Part shown: positions 8,099 through 17,183 of the stretch, in pieces | Layout of the letters: each line of letters opens with the position of its first letter | Position numbering within the stretch: position 1 is the first letter of the stretch | Source of the DNA: Mesorhizobium sp. B2-3-4 | Lineage (GTDB): Bacteria > Pseudomonadota > Alphaproteobacteria > Rhizobiales > Rhizobiaceae | Reading direction: 5' to 3' | DNA length: 64,000 nt | Assembly: GCF_006442315.1 (NCBI RefSeq) | Contig: NZ_VFVY01000027.1 | Location: 23,334 to 87,333 of the forward strand | The notes under the pieces: model-generated | Seen by the model: only the letters and a program-made list of their open reading frames with translations | Databases searched by the model: none | What the model was told of the DNA's origin: nothing | Position numbers and translations under genes: made by a program

Positions 8099-8407
8099 TC
8101 ACACGGCGTCTTGGCCGCAAGCCGGGCCTATATGGCTGAAGAGCGCGGCGATTGCAACAGGGAAATAACAGGCTTTTTGCAACCCGGCGCAATGTAGCCG
8201 GCAAGCCCGCGCGGACGGCCGGATTCGCGCATTCCACCCGGCGACGGCGCGGAGGGCTATCGCATTGCGGCTCGTGTGGCGGCGCGCTGTGCGCGGGAAT
8301 CGCCGGCTTTGGCGGCTTCGCGCATCATGCCTGGCGCAAAAACGATTCCGAATCCGCTGCCGATGCGATAAACGGCATGGCCGCACACCAAGCCGGGAAG
8401 AAAATCA
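8099..8407. other. Intergenic region between tRNA-Gly and the prolyl-tRNA editing gene
   Basis: The gap must carry the tRNA promoter on the minus strand and the promoter of the following gene on the plus strand. No clear consensus boxes, hairpins or small coding region stand out. The sequence is GC-rich with several short NarI/BssHII-like GGCGCGC runs. Confidence 0.3.
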
Positions 8408-8905
8408 ATGCCCAAGACCGAAGCCGAGCTTTTCGCCTTTCTCGCCGAACTGGGCATCGCCGTTTCGACGAAACGCCACCCGCCGCTCTACACGGTCGCC
8501 GATTCGCAGGCGCTGCGCGGCGAAATCACCGGCGGCCACACGAAAAACCTGTTCCTGAAGGACAAGAAGGACAATTTCTTCCTGGTCACCGTCGGCGAGG
8601 ACGCCGTCGTCGATCTCAAGCAAATCCACCAGCTGATCGGCGCCGCCAGCCGGGTTTCCTTCGGCAAGCCGGAGATGCTGCTGGAGCTTCTGGGCGTCAC
8701 GCCGGGCGCGGTCACCGTTTTCGGCGTCATCAACGACACGGCGAACAGGGTCAGGCTGGTGCTCGACAAGGATCTGATGGAGCATGCCGTGATCAACGCG
8801 CATCCGCTGACCAATGAGGCGACGACGTCGATCGCGGCGGCCGACCTGATCAGATTCGTCGAGGCAACCGGCCATGATGCTGCTATCTTGAAAGTCTCGG
8901 CCTGA
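8408..8905 (+). CDS. Prolyl-tRNA editing protein (YbaK/ProX type)
   Basis: 165 residues, one YbaK/aminoacyl-tRNA editing domain. Such stand-alone proteins hydrolyse mischarged Ala- or Cys-tRNA(Pro) in trans. Seen features are the ITGGHTKNLFLKDKKDNFFL segment with the conserved Lys, VGEDAVVDLKQ, and the GVTPGAVTVFGVIND loop. The length is that of ProX/PrdX proteins. GGAAG lies ahead of the start. It precedes the thioredoxin gene by about 80 bases and the two may be co-transcribed. Confidence 0.88.
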   Translation: MPKTEAELFAFLAELGIAVSTKRHPPLYTVADSQALRGEITGGHTKNLFLKDKKDNFFLVTVGEDAVVDLKQIHQLIGAASRVSFGKPEMLLELLGVTPGAVTVFGVINDTANRVRLVLDKDLMEHAVINAHPLTNEATTSIAAADLIRFVEATGHDAAILKVSA

Positions 8906-8988
8906 TCGCCACATGGATGGCGAAACCGATTTCCAAAAAGACATGCGCCGGGCCGCGGGCCGGCGGGCACGACCGAAAGGGTGACGAG

Positions 8989-9993
8989 ATGAGCGACAAC
9001 AATCCGTTTGGCGGATCATTCGGGAACAATGGCGGCCAGTACGCCACCACGGTGCAGTATGGCGGAGCGGCGCCGGCCCAGGCGAAAGCCGCGCCTGGCG
9101 AAGCGCTCGCCGGTCCCGCCGGCGACGTCATCAAGGACACCACGACCGCCGCCTTTGCCGCCGACGTCATCCAGGAATCGCGCCGCCAGCCGGTTCTGGT
9201 CGATTTCTGGGCGCCGTGGTGCGGGCCTTGCAAGCAGCTCACCCCGCAGCTGGAAAAGGCGGTCAGGGCCGCCGGCGGCAAGGTCAAGCTGGTCAAGATG
9301 AACATCGACGACCATCCCTCGATCGCCGGCCAGCTCGGCATCCAGTCGATACCGGCCGTCATCGCCTTCAAGGACGGCCAGCCGGTCGACGGCTTCATGG
9401 GCGCCATTCCCGAGAGCCAGATCAACGAATTCATCACCAAGGTCGGCGGCAAGGGCAATGGCGCTCAGGCCGTGGCCGAGGCGCTGGCGGCGGCGGCCGA
9501 GGCGCGCGACGCCGGCGACATGCAGACCGCGGCCGACATCTATGACGCGATCCTGGCGCAGGCGCCGGAAACGGTCGAGGCGATTGCCGGGCTCGGCGAA
9601 CTGCTGTTCGAGGCCGGCGACGCGCAAGGCGCCGAGGCGCTGCTCGCCACCGCACCCGAAGCCAAGAAGGACGCGCCCGCGCTTGCGGCGCTGCGCGCCA
9701 AGATGGCGCTTGCCGCGCAGGCGGCCGAACTCGGCAATCCGGCCGAATTCGAGCGGCGCCTGGCCGAAAACCCGGGAGATCACCAGGCGCGCTTCGACCT
9801 CGCCATGATCCAGAACGCCAGGGGCGAGCGCATGGCCGCGGCCGACAATCTCTTGTCCATCATCAAGGCCGACCGCGCCTGGAACGAGGATGGCGCCAAG
9901 ACGCAATTGCTGCAGTTCTTCGAGGCCTGGGGCATGACCGACGAGGCGACGCTGGCGGCGCGGCGGAAATTGTCGTCGCTGCTGTTTTCCTGA
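8989..9993 (+). CDS. Thioredoxin-TPR protein, CnoX/YbbN type
   Basis: 334 residues. A Gly/Gln/Ala-rich N-terminal about 45 residues precedes a thioredoxin domain with WAPWCGPCKQ (Cys78, Cys81), followed by an Ala-rich helical TPR-like half (about 175-334). This is the architecture of CnoX/YbbN, a redox-linked chaperone that protects proteins from chlorine stress and hands them to GroEL. The start was chosen at MSDNNPFGG, which has AAAGGGTGACGAG ahead of it; an upstream in-frame ATG gives an unlikely Lys-rich extension. The intact CGPC motif suggests true oxidoreductase activity, unlike E. coli YbbN. Confidence 0.9.
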   Translation: MSDNNPFGGSFGNNGGQYATTVQYGGAAPAQAKAAPGEALAGPAGDVIKDTTTAAFAADVIQESRRQPVLVDFWAPWCGPCKQLTPQLEKAVRAAGGKVKLVKMNIDDHPSIAGQLGIQSIPAVIAFKDGQPVDGFMGAIPESQINEFITKVGGKGNGAQAVAEALAAAAEARDAGDMQTAADIYDAILAQAPETVEAIAGLGELLFEAGDAQGAEALLATAPEAKKDAPALAALRAKMALAAQAAELGNPAEFERRLAENPGDHQARFDLAMIQNARGERMAAADNLLSIIKADRAWNEDGAKTQLLQFFEAWGMTDEATLAARRKLSSLLFS

Positions 9994-10105
9994 GCCGGCT
10001 GCCGGTAGTTTTGTCGCACGGGCTTGTGTCGTCAGGCCCGTGCGCCAGATAGGACAGGGCGACGCGGGATTTGACGCTTCCCGTGGAAGCGATCGGAGGA
10101 ATGAG

Positions 10106-10777
10106 GTGCAAGCGGGAAACGCGCATTACCGGCTCGCCAAGGATCTGCCGTCGACGATCCCGCTCTTTCCGCTCGAGGGCGCGCTGCTCTTGCCGGGCGG
10201 CCGCATGCCGCTCAACATCTTCGAGCCGCGCTACCTGCAGATGGTGGACGAGGCGGTCGCCGGCGCGCGCCTCATCGGCATCATCCAGCCCGCTCTCGAC
10301 GGCGCGTTGCGCGAGGATGGCGAGCCCGCGCTTTGCAATGTCGGCTGCCTCGGCCGCATCATCGCCTTTTCCGAAACCGGCGACGGCCGCTACCTGATTT
10401 CGCTGCAAGGCGTGTGCCGGTTCCGCGTCGCCCACGAGCTGACCGTCAAGACGCCGTTTCGCCAGGCAAAGCCGGCGCCCTTCCTCGCCGATCTCGGCGA
10501 GGACCAGGCGGCTGATGAAATCGACCGGCCGGCGCTGCTCAAGGCTTTTCGCGCCTATCTGCAGGCCAATGATCTCGAGGCCGACTGGGAAAGCGTCAGC
10601 CGGGCCGAGAACGCCATGCTGGTCAACGCGCTGTCGATGATGGCGCCGTACGGACCTGCCGAGAAGCAGGCCCTGCTCGAGGCAGCGGACCTGAAGACCA
10701 GGGCCGAAACGCTGATTGCCATCACCGAGATGACGCTGGCGCGGGAGAATGAGGATTTTGGCTCGAGCCTGCAGTAG
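10106..10777 (+). CDS. LON substrate-binding domain protein
   Basis: 223 residues from a GTG preceded by GGAGG with six-base spacing, which decides the start over an upstream ATG. It consists of a single LON N-terminal (substrate-binding) domain: IPLFPLEGALLLPGGRMPLN, IFEPRYLQMVDEA, then IGIIQP and GCLGRIIAFSETGDGRYLI. There is no ATPase or protease domain, so it is not the Lon protease. Stand-alone LON proteins are widespread in alphaproteobacteria with unknown function. It is followed closely by the Trm112-like gene, probably in one operon with the thioredoxin gene. Confidence 0.85.
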   Translation: MQAGNAHYRLAKDLPSTIPLFPLEGALLLPGGRMPLNIFEPRYLQMVDEAVAGARLIGIIQPALDGALREDGEPALCNVGCLGRIIAFSETGDGRYLISLQGVCRFRVAHELTVKTPFRQAKPAPFLADLGEDQAADEIDRPALLKAFRAYLQANDLEADWESVSRAENAMLVNALSMMAPYGPAEKQALLEAADLKTRAETLIAITEMTLARENEDFGSSLQ

Positions 10778-10819
10778 GATGCGCCGGTGTTCGTCGGCTT
10801 GGAACCGGAAGAGGACGTG

Positions 10820-11065
10820 ATGGCGGCGGATGGGCGTGACGGCAAGAAGACCAGTGTCGACCCGAAGCTGCTCGAACTGTTGGCCTGTCCGCTGACCAAG
10901 GGGCCGCTGGCCTGGGACCCGGAGCGCGGCGAGCTGGTCTCGCGGGTCGCCAAGCTCGCCTATCCCGTGCGCGACGGCATTCCGATCATGCTGCCCTCGG
11001 AGGCGCGGGTCATCTCGGCCGAAGATGTGCTGTCGCCGCCGCCAAGGTTAGGCGGGCCGGGCTGA
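10820..11065 (+). CDS. Trm112-like / UPF0434 small protein
   Basis: 81 residues. The core, LLELLACPLTKGPL followed by AYPVRDGIPIMLPSEAR, is the UPF0434/Trm112p signature (YcaR type). In eukaryotes and archaea Trm112 activates several methyltransferases; the bacterial role is open. The usual zinc cysteines are reduced to one (ACPLTK), as in many bacterial members. The ATG follows GGAAGAGGACGTG; a GTG 33 bases upstream is an alternative start. Confidence 0.8.
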   Translation: MAADGRDGKKTSVDPKLLELLACPLTKGPLAWDPERGELVSRVAKLAYPVRDGIPIMLPSEARVISAEDVLSPPPRLGGPG

Positions 11066-11138
11066 GCTGCGCCATGGAGGCGGCCGAACGTTGATGCGCT
11101 GTCCCGCCAGCGTTTGATGGAAAGGGCCAGCCCCTCAC

Positions 11139-14100
11139 CTATTGAAAATTGCGTCCCTTGGGCATGACCCTTTCCGCTTCTTCCGACAGCAGGGCGAGAT
11201 CCTGTCCGGCTTTGCCTATTGCGGGTTGGCGTGAGCGATCCGAGGGTTCGATGACTGCTGGTGCGGCGGCGCTGACCTTTTCCAGCAGCACGGTCAACCA
11301 GGGCGTCAAATCCTCGATCTTCTCGGCGACGATGTGGATGACACCGGATTCCGACTGCAGTTTGCCGCTGACCTTGACGAAGCGCGCGCCCATGACGATG
11401 GGTCGGAAGCGGGCGAAAGTCCTCTCCCAGAAGATGACATTGGCGACGGCCTTGTCGTCCTCCAGCGTAAGAAAGATCGCATTGCCCTTGCCGGGGCGCT
11501 GGCGCACCAGCACCAGACCGGCAACGGAAACCCGCCTGCCGTCGCGCACGGAAGGCAGGCTGGCATTGGGGATGACGCCGGCACGGTCGAGCCGCTCGCG
11601 CAGGAAGGCGACCGGATGCGCCTTCAGCGACAGGCCGAGCGAGCGGTAGTCGTGGATGACATGTTCGCCGAGCGGCATGGTCGGCAGTTTCGTTTCCGGC
11701 TCCAGCTCGCGCAGGCGCAGCGCCGGCTGGTCGAACAAGGGCAGTTTCTCGGCAGCACTCCTGGCGTCAAGCGCGCGCACCTCCCAAAGTGCCGCGCGGC
11801 GGTCGAGGCCGATGGAGCGGAAGGCGTCGGCCTGCGCCAGCCTCTCGATTTCGTCGACGTCGAGGCCGGAACGCAGCCAGACGTCGCGGACGGTCTGATA
11901 AGCGGAACCGCGCCGCGCGACGAAAGCCGCCATACGCTCCTGCGACAGGCCCTTGATCTGCCGAAAGCCGAGCCGCACCGCATGACTGGTCTCGATGACG
12001 CCGCGCATTTCGGCATGGCGCGGCAGGATGCGGGCCGGATCGAAGGGGGCCTTTTCCAAGGTGCAGTCCCAGACGGAGAAATTGACGTCGACCGCGCGGA
12101 TGTCGACACCATGGTCGCGTGCGTCGCGCACCAATTGTGCCGGCTGGTAAAAGCCCATCGGCTGCGAGTTCAGGATCGCGGCGCAGAAGACGTCGGGATA
12201 GAAGGTCTTGAACCAGCAGGAGGCATAGACGAGCAGCGCGAAGGAGGCGGCGTGGCTTTCGGGAAAACCGTATTCGCCGAAGCCCTCGATCTGCTTGAAG
12301 CAGCGCTCGGCGAATTCCTTCGTGTAGCCCCTGGCCGTCATACCGTCGATCATGCGCTGGCGATAATTGCCGATCGTGCCGGTGCGCTTGAAGGTGGCCA
12401 TAGCGCGGCGCAGTTCGTCGGCCTCGCCCGGCCTGAAGCCGCCGGCGACGATGGCGATCTTCATCGCCTGCTCCTGGAACAGCGGCACGCCAAGGGTCTT
12501 GCCGAGTATCTTCTCCAGTTCCGGCTTGGGATATTCGGCTTTTTCCTTGCCCTGCCGGCGACGCAGATAGGGATGCACCATGTCGCCCTGGATCGGACCT
12601 GGTCGTACGATCGCCACCTCGATGACGAGGTCGTAGAAGCTTTTCGGCTGAAGGCGCGGCAGCATCGACATCTGGGCGCGCGATTCGATTTGGAAGACGC
12701 CGAGCGTATCGGCGCGGCAGATCATGGCGTAGACGCGGGCGTCCTCCTTGGCGATCGTGTCCAGGGTCAAGGGCCTGCCATACTCATCCCGCGCCTTCGG
12801 ATAGTGCTGCGTAAGCAAGGTGAAGGCGCGCTGCAGGCAGGTCAGCATGCCGAGCGCCAGAATATCCACCTTGAGGATCTTCACCGCGTCGAGATCGTCC
12901 TTGTCCCATTCGACCATCTTGCGCGCGTCCATCGCCGTCTTGACGATGGGCACGATCTCGTCGAGCCGGTCCCTGGTGATGACGAAGCCGCCGACATGCT
13001 GGGAGAGATGGCGGGGGAAACCCATGATCTCGTTGGCGCGCTCCATCACATGCTGTGACACCGGATCGCTGCGATCGAGGCCGCCGGCCCTGGCTTCCTT
13101 CTCGCCGAGTTCCGAGGTCGACCAGCCCCAGATCGAGCCCGACAGCGACGCCCGGACATCCTCCGACAGGCCCATCGCCTTCGACACCTCGCGCAGCGCC
13201 GAGCGGCCGCGATAGCTGATGACGGCGGCGGCGAGGGCGGTGCGCTTGGAACTGTACTTCGTATAGATGTACTGCATCACCTCCTCGCGCCGTTCATGCT
13301 CGAAGTCGACGTCGATGTCAGGCGGCTCGTTGCGTTCCTCGGAGATGAAACGTTCGAAGAGCGTGTCGATCTTGTCCGGTCCCACTTCGGTGATGCCGAT
13401 GCAGAAGCAGATGATCGAATTGGCGGCGGAGCCACGGCCCTGGCAGAGGATGCCCTCGCTGCGGGCGAATTTGATGATGTCGTGGACTGTCAGGAAATAG
13501 CGGGCGTAATTCAGCCGCTCGATCAAGGCGAGTTCTTCCCGAATGCGCTGCATGACACTGGCGGGGACGCCGGCGGGAAAGCGTCGGTCCGCTCCCTCCC
13601 GGGCCAGCCGTTCCAGCTCGGCCTGCGGCCCGAGGCCCGACTCCGTCGGCTCGTCGGGGTAGTTGTACTGGAGGTCGCCGAGCGAGAAGGTAAGCTCTTC
13701 CCCGAAACGCAGCGTCTCGGCCAGGGCCTGCGGATGCCTGCGGAACAGGCGCGCCATTTCCAGCGGCGGCTTCAGATGGCGTTCGGCATTGGCGGTCAAC
13801 TCCAGTCCCACCTCGGCGACCGGCGTGTTGAGGCGGATCGCGGTCAGCACATCCTGCAGCGGGCGCCGCTCGGCCGTGTGGTAGAGCACGTCGTTGGTCG
13901 CCATCAGCGCAAGGCCGGTGCTCTCGGCCAGCGCCGCCGCCTGCTCGATCCGGAAACGGTCATTGCCGGCATAACAGGGCGAGACGGCAAGCCGCAGGGC
14001 GCTGCCGAAGCGGTCCTCGAGCTGGCGCAGCACGGCGAGGCTGATCCGCGCGCCGGTGGCGAGGTCGGGCAGGACCGCCAGCGACATCAGGTCTCCCCAT

Positions 14101-14465
14101 TCGAGCAGGTCGTCGCGCCGGAGCAAGGTGGCGCCCTTTTCGGTCTCGTCGCGCAGATTGGCCTGGGTGAGCATGCGGCACAGATGCCCCCAGCCCGCGC
14201 GGTCCCTGGGATAGGCGAGAATGTCCGGCGTGCCGTCGCCAAAAACCAGCCGGCAGCCGGGGTGATAGGCGAGCTTTTCGACCTTGGCCTGCTGCCAGGC
14301 GCGCACCACGCCGGCCACCGTGTTGCGGTCGGCGAGGCCGATCGCGGAGAAGCCCATGAGCTTGGCGGCAACCACCAGCTCCTCCGGCTTGGAGGCGCCG
14401 CGCAGGAAGGAGAAATTCGACTGGATGCCGAACTCGGCATAGGGAATGACGGTCAGCGCGTTCAT
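11139..14465 (-). CDS. dnaE2: Error-prone DNA polymerase DnaE2 (ImuC)
   Basis: 1108 residues, the usual DnaE2 length. It has an N-terminal PHP domain starting with SNFSFLRGASKPEELV, a Pol III alpha palm with the catalytic PDIDVDFEHERREEV (382 onward) and GRGSAANSIICF, and a C-terminal OB-fold (VSVAGLVLVRQRPGKGNAI). There is no proofreading exonuclease and no C-terminal tau-binding tail. DnaE2 does translesion synthesis with ImuA and ImuB and causes most damage-induced mutation in many alphaproteobacteria. The start ATG overlaps the imuB stop as ATGA, showing translational coupling. A long unused upstream frame extension was rejected. Confidence 0.96.
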   Translation of the reverse strand: MNALTVIPYAEFGIQSNFSFLRGASKPEELVVAAKLMGFSAIGLADRNTVAGVVRAWQQAKVEKLAYHPGCRLVFGDGTPDILAYPRDRAGWGHLCRMLTQANLRDETEKGATLLRRDDLLEWGDLMSLAVLPDLATGARISLAVLRQLEDRFGSALRLAVSPCYAGNDRFRIEQAAALAESTGLALMATNDVLYHTAERRPLQDVLTAIRLNTPVAEVGLELTANAERHLKPPLEMARLFRRHPQALAETLRFGEELTFSLGDLQYNYPDEPTESGLGPQAELERLAREGADRRFPAGVPASVMQRIREELALIERLNYARYFLTVHDIIKFARSEGILCQGRGSAANSIICFCIGITEVGPDKIDTLFERFISEERNEPPDIDVDFEHERREEVMQYIYTKYSSKRTALAAAVISYRGRSALREVSKAMGLSEDVRASLSGSIWGWSTSELGEKEARAGGLDRSDPVSQHVMERANEIMGFPRHLSQHVGGFVITRDRLDEIVPIVKTAMDARKMVEWDKDDLDAVKILKVDILALGMLTCLQRAFTLLTQHYPKARDEYGRPLTLDTIAKEDARVYAMICRADTLGVFQIESRAQMSMLPRLQPKSFYDLVIEVAIVRPGPIQGDMVHPYLRRRQGKEKAEYPKPELEKILGKTLGVPLFQEQAMKIAIVAGGFRPGEADELRRAMATFKRTGTIGNYRQRMIDGMTARGYTKEFAERCFKQIEGFGEYGFPESHAASFALLVYASCWFKTFYPDVFCAAILNSQPMGFYQPAQLVRDARDHGVDIRAVDVNFSVWDCTLEKAPFDPARILPRHAEMRGVIETSHAVRLGFRQIKGLSQERMAAFVARRGSAYQTVRDVWLRSGLDVDEIERLAQADAFRSIGLDRRAALWEVRALDARSAAEKLPLFDQPALRLRELEPETKLPTMPLGEHVIHDYRSLGLSLKAHPVAFLRERLDRAGVIPNASLPSVRDGRRVSVAGLVLVRQRPGKGNAIFLTLEDDKAVANVIFWERTFARFRPIVMGARFVKVSGKLQSESGVIHIVAEKIEDLTPWLTVLLEKVSAAAPAVIEPSDRSRQPAIGKAGQDLALLSEEAERVMPKGRNFQ

Positions 14466-16114
14466 GCGAACACCCCGTGCATGAACCAGCGCGGCGGCAC
14501 TTGCGGGTTGCCGTAAAGGCCTTGCCGGTAGAGCCAGTAGCGGCGGCCATCGACATCCTCGATGCGGAAATAATCGCGTGTCGACGCCGCCGCGTCGCCC
14601 GGCGCCTCGCGCCACCATTCGGCGGCGATGCGTTCGGGACCTTCGGCACGCGTGACCCTGTAGAGCGCGCGGCGCCAGCGAAAATGCAATGGCGGCCCCT
14701 CGGGCATCTCGGTGGCCGGCACATCGATGGGCTCGGGCGCGCGGAACAGCCGGATCGGCCGTTCCGGCGGAAAAATGGTCATCGGCGCCTGCATCCTGTC
14801 CGGTTTCTTCGGCGGCGTGGTGCGGCGCGGCGCCTCGGTGAAGGGGACGATGGCGACGGCGCGTTCGGGCAGATGGCTTGCCACGGCGACAGGCTGCAGA
14901 ACCGCGCCCTCGCCGAGGCGGGCTCGGATGCGGTCGGCGAACAAGGCGATGTCGGCGCCGTCATCGGCCGCGTCGCCGGTCAGATCGGTCTGCTGCATGT
15001 CGAAAGCGGCGACGGCGAGCACCGAGAGGCGCACCAGATCGAAACCATAGCCGGCATCGATCTGCTGTTCGAGCGCGGTCAGCCGCTCATGGAACAGTTT
15101 CTTGATCAGCATGGGTTCGCGCATCGGCCGCGAGGTGCCGAGCGCGATGCGGCTGACGGCGCCGTCGACGCGAAAGAGCAGCAGCGCCAGGCTCCTTGCG
15201 CCTTCGCCGCGGCGTTCGAGGTCTGTCTTCAGGGTCGCCGCCAGCAGGCCGACCAGCCGTTCTATCTCCTCGGTCAGCGTGACGGGCTCGGCCAGATGCC
15301 GTTCGACCGAAAGCGGCGCGACCGGAAGGCGCGGCGAGACCGCTTCGTCGAGACGGCCAAGCGCCTGGTCGAGACGCAACAGCAAGGTGGCGCCGAAACG
15401 GCGGGCGAGCGGCGCGCGCGGCGCGGCCATGACGGCGCCCGCCGTGCGCAGCCCAACGCTTTCCAGGCTGGTCCGAATTTCCGGCGCTATGCGAAGGGCC
15501 GCCAGCGGCAAGGGGGCGAGCAAGGCTTCCTCATCGCCCGATACGACGATGCGGTCGCCGCAAAAGCGGGCCGCCGCCCAGGCGGCTCCCGGCGTCGCGG
15601 CAAGCCCGGCGCGGACGTCGAAACCTTGCTGGAAGAAGCGCGACAGGATTTCGTCCAGCATGGCGCGTTCGCCGCCGAACAGATGGGTGCAGCCGGTAAC
15701 GTCGAGAAACAGGCCGTCAATGCCGTCCAGCGCCACCAGCGGCGTGTAGCGGTCGCACCAGTCGGCAAGGCCCTCGAGCAGGCGCCGGTCGGCCTCCGGA
15801 TCGGCTTCGACGATGTCGATCGAGGGATGCATGGCGCGCGCATCGGCGATCCCCATGTCGCGTTTCAGGTGCAGCGCCTCAGCCCGCTCGTCGAGGGCCG
15901 CGATGCGCTGCGCGTTGCCCTGGCGATGGCTGATCACGAGCGGTGGGTGAGATGGCCGCGGGTGATCCGGCGGCCGGGAACGCCAGGACCGCCCCAGACG
16001 CTGCCGCAGGATCCTTTCGGCCGCCAGATAGGGAAACCACAGCGACAGAATCCTCTGCCCGCTGTTCGTGGGTCTGTCTTTCCTCGCCCCTTCTTTCGTC
16101 GAATCTGCGTTCAT
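14462..16114 (-). CDS. imuB: ImuB, Y-family polymerase-like mutasome protein
   Basis: 550 residues. The Y-family fold is recognisable (LSLWFPYLAAERILR; then VALDGIDGLFLDVTGCTHLF; helix-hairpin region LRTAGAVMAAPRAPLARRFG). The acidic catalytic residues of true Y-polymerases are absent: the first strand reads LWFPYL and the SxDE motif is ALDGID. This fits the known role of ImuB as an inactive adaptor linking the beta clamp, ImuA and DnaE2. The start at MNADSTKEG lies well inside the 3' end of imuA; a start further upstream would give an Arg-rich non-native leader. It shares an mRNA with imuA and dnaE2. Confidence 0.92.
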   Translation of the reverse strand: MNADSTKEGARKDRPTNSGQRILSLWFPYLAAERILRQRLGRSWRSRPPDHPRPSHPPLVISHRQGNAQRIAALDERAEALHLKRDMGIADARAMHPSIDIVEADPEADRRLLEGLADWCDRYTPLVALDGIDGLFLDVTGCTHLFGGERAMLDEILSRFFQQGFDVRAGLAATPGAAWAAARFCGDRIVVSGDEEALLAPLPLAALRIAPEIRTSLESVGLRTAGAVMAAPRAPLARRFGATLLLRLDQALGRLDEAVSPRLPVAPLSVERHLAEPVTLTEEIERLVGLLAATLKTDLERRGEGARSLALLLFRVDGAVSRIALGTSRPMREPMLIKKLFHERLTALEQQIDAGYGFDLVRLSVLAVAAFDMQQTDLTGDAADDGADIALFADRIRARLGEGAVLQPVAVASHLPERAVAIVPFTEAPRRTTPPKKPDRMQAPMTIFPPERPIRLFRAPEPIDVPATEMPEGPPLHFRWRRALYRVTRAEGPERIAAEWWREAPGDAAASTRDYFRIEDVDGRRYWLYRQGLYGNPQVPPRWFMHGVFA

Positions 16115-16931
16115 CGGGGTTCCACTCCAGTGTGAATTGTCCAGGCAGGGCCGTACGGCTCTTGCCGATGCTGACGGTGAAGGCGGGGCGGCCGATCGAG
16201 CCGGCGAGCGGCCCGGCGACCGTTTCACGCGACACCGCCGGCGCCGGCGCGGCGATGAGGCGGACGGGCGCCGCCGTCGGTTCGGGTTCGGCCGCCTGCC
16301 GCAACAGGAATACCGGCCGGCCGGCCGCTTGCGCGCGCGCATGCAGGCGGCGTGTCGCGGTCAGGTCCAGCCGCTGCGGATTGCCCCTGACTTCCAGGAT
16401 GACGGCGGCAAGTGCCGTCATCCGGGCGGCCTCCTCGGCGATCCACAGCGCATCGACAAGCCTGGGGGCCTCGGAAAACAGCAATCGACCGGGCTCGATG
16501 CCGAAGGCGGCATGCAGCCCCCTGGCATAGGGAAAGCCGGCCTCGTGGAAAATTTCCGATGTGCCGATCCATAAGATGGGCAGCCCTTGCGCCTGCTCGA
16601 GGATCAGGCTGACGAGCGACAGGGCGAAGCCGGCGACAGCGCCCGCATCGCGGGTTTCCAGGCCATGGATCTCGCTGAGCGCGGCTTTCGGCAGGCCGCC
16701 GCCAAGCGCGGCATCGAACCGCTCGATGCCGACGGGCAGGAAGGCATCCGGCAAGGCGGCGGCAAGGCCGCGCCGGACGATCGTCAGGTCGCTGCCGGAG
16801 TCAGTGCCGGCACCCGCATCAGGGGTCGCGCCTGCCGGCGCCTGCAGGCGCTCGGGCAGCGTTCCCTCGATCTTCGCGATCTGGCGGCGCAGGGCAAAAA
16901 CAGTCTCCCGCGCCACGGCTGGTATCGCCAT
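15879..16931 (-). CDS. imuA: ImuA, RecA/SulA-like mutasome protein
   Basis: 350 residues. The RecA-like core runs from about 55 to 240: FDAALGGGLPKAALSEIHGL, then QGLPILWIGTSEIFHEAGFP and AAVILEVRGNPQRLDLTATR. The Walker A loop is degenerate, as usual for ImuA. The first gene of the imuA-imuB-dnaE2 operon, it has a LexA box 25 bases before its start. The last roughly 75 residues (Arg/Glu-rich, then Ala/Pro-rich) overlap imuB in another frame over 236 bases and look poorly constrained. Confidence 0.9.
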   Translation of the reverse strand: MAIPAVARETVFALRRQIAKIEGTLPERLQAPAGATPDAGAGTDSGSDLTIVRRGLAAALPDAFLPVGIERFDAALGGGLPKAALSEIHGLETRDAGAVAGFALSLVSLILEQAQGLPILWIGTSEIFHEAGFPYARGLHAAFGIEPGRLLFSEAPRLVDALWIAEEAARMTALAAVILEVRGNPQRLDLTATRRLHARAQAAGRPVFLLRQAAEPEPTAAPVRLIAAPAPAVSRETVAGPLAGSIGRPAFTVSIGKSRTALPGQFTLEWNPDERRFDERRGEERQTHEQRAEDSVAVVSLSGGRKDPAAASGAVLAFPAAGSPAAISPTARDQPSPGQRAAHRGPRRAG

Positions 16932-16955
16932 GACGGTCAGCTTCCACTCACAATT

Positions 16956-16970
16956 GTTCCTGTTATGTTC
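16956..16970 (-). promoter_or_regulatory. LexA (SOS) box of imuA
   Basis: GTTC, seven bases (CTGTTAT), GTTC. This is the exact direct-repeat LexA operator known for alphaproteobacteria. It lies 25 bases before the imuA start, where it would cover the promoter, and indicates damage-induced expression of the whole imuA-imuB-dnaE2 operon. Confidence 0.9.
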
Positions 16971-17183
16971 CTATAGATTCCAGAGCGGTCCGGAAGAGTC
17001 AAGCAGAGTCACAAGGAATTTATTCCTTGGCTTGCCCGTGCCGCCGTCCTCCTTGGGCTTATCCCGAGGAGGACGATCTGGAATGCGTGGAGGATGAAGA
17101 TCTGAGATGTATGTACGGGTTGCATTCGGGTCTTCGCCGCGTCGCGACGCTTCTTGTCCCGCCCGGAATGACGAAGCGATGGG

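Noticed and set aside
11334..13058. A 574-codon open frame on the plus strand opposite dnaE2
   Set aside because: Antisense frame in GC-rich DNA; Arg/Gly/His-rich with no domain. dnaE2 on the other strand has full family motifs.
14477..16135. A 552-codon plus-strand frame opposite imuB
   Set aside because: Same reason: complement of a real gene, biased composition, no recognisable fold.
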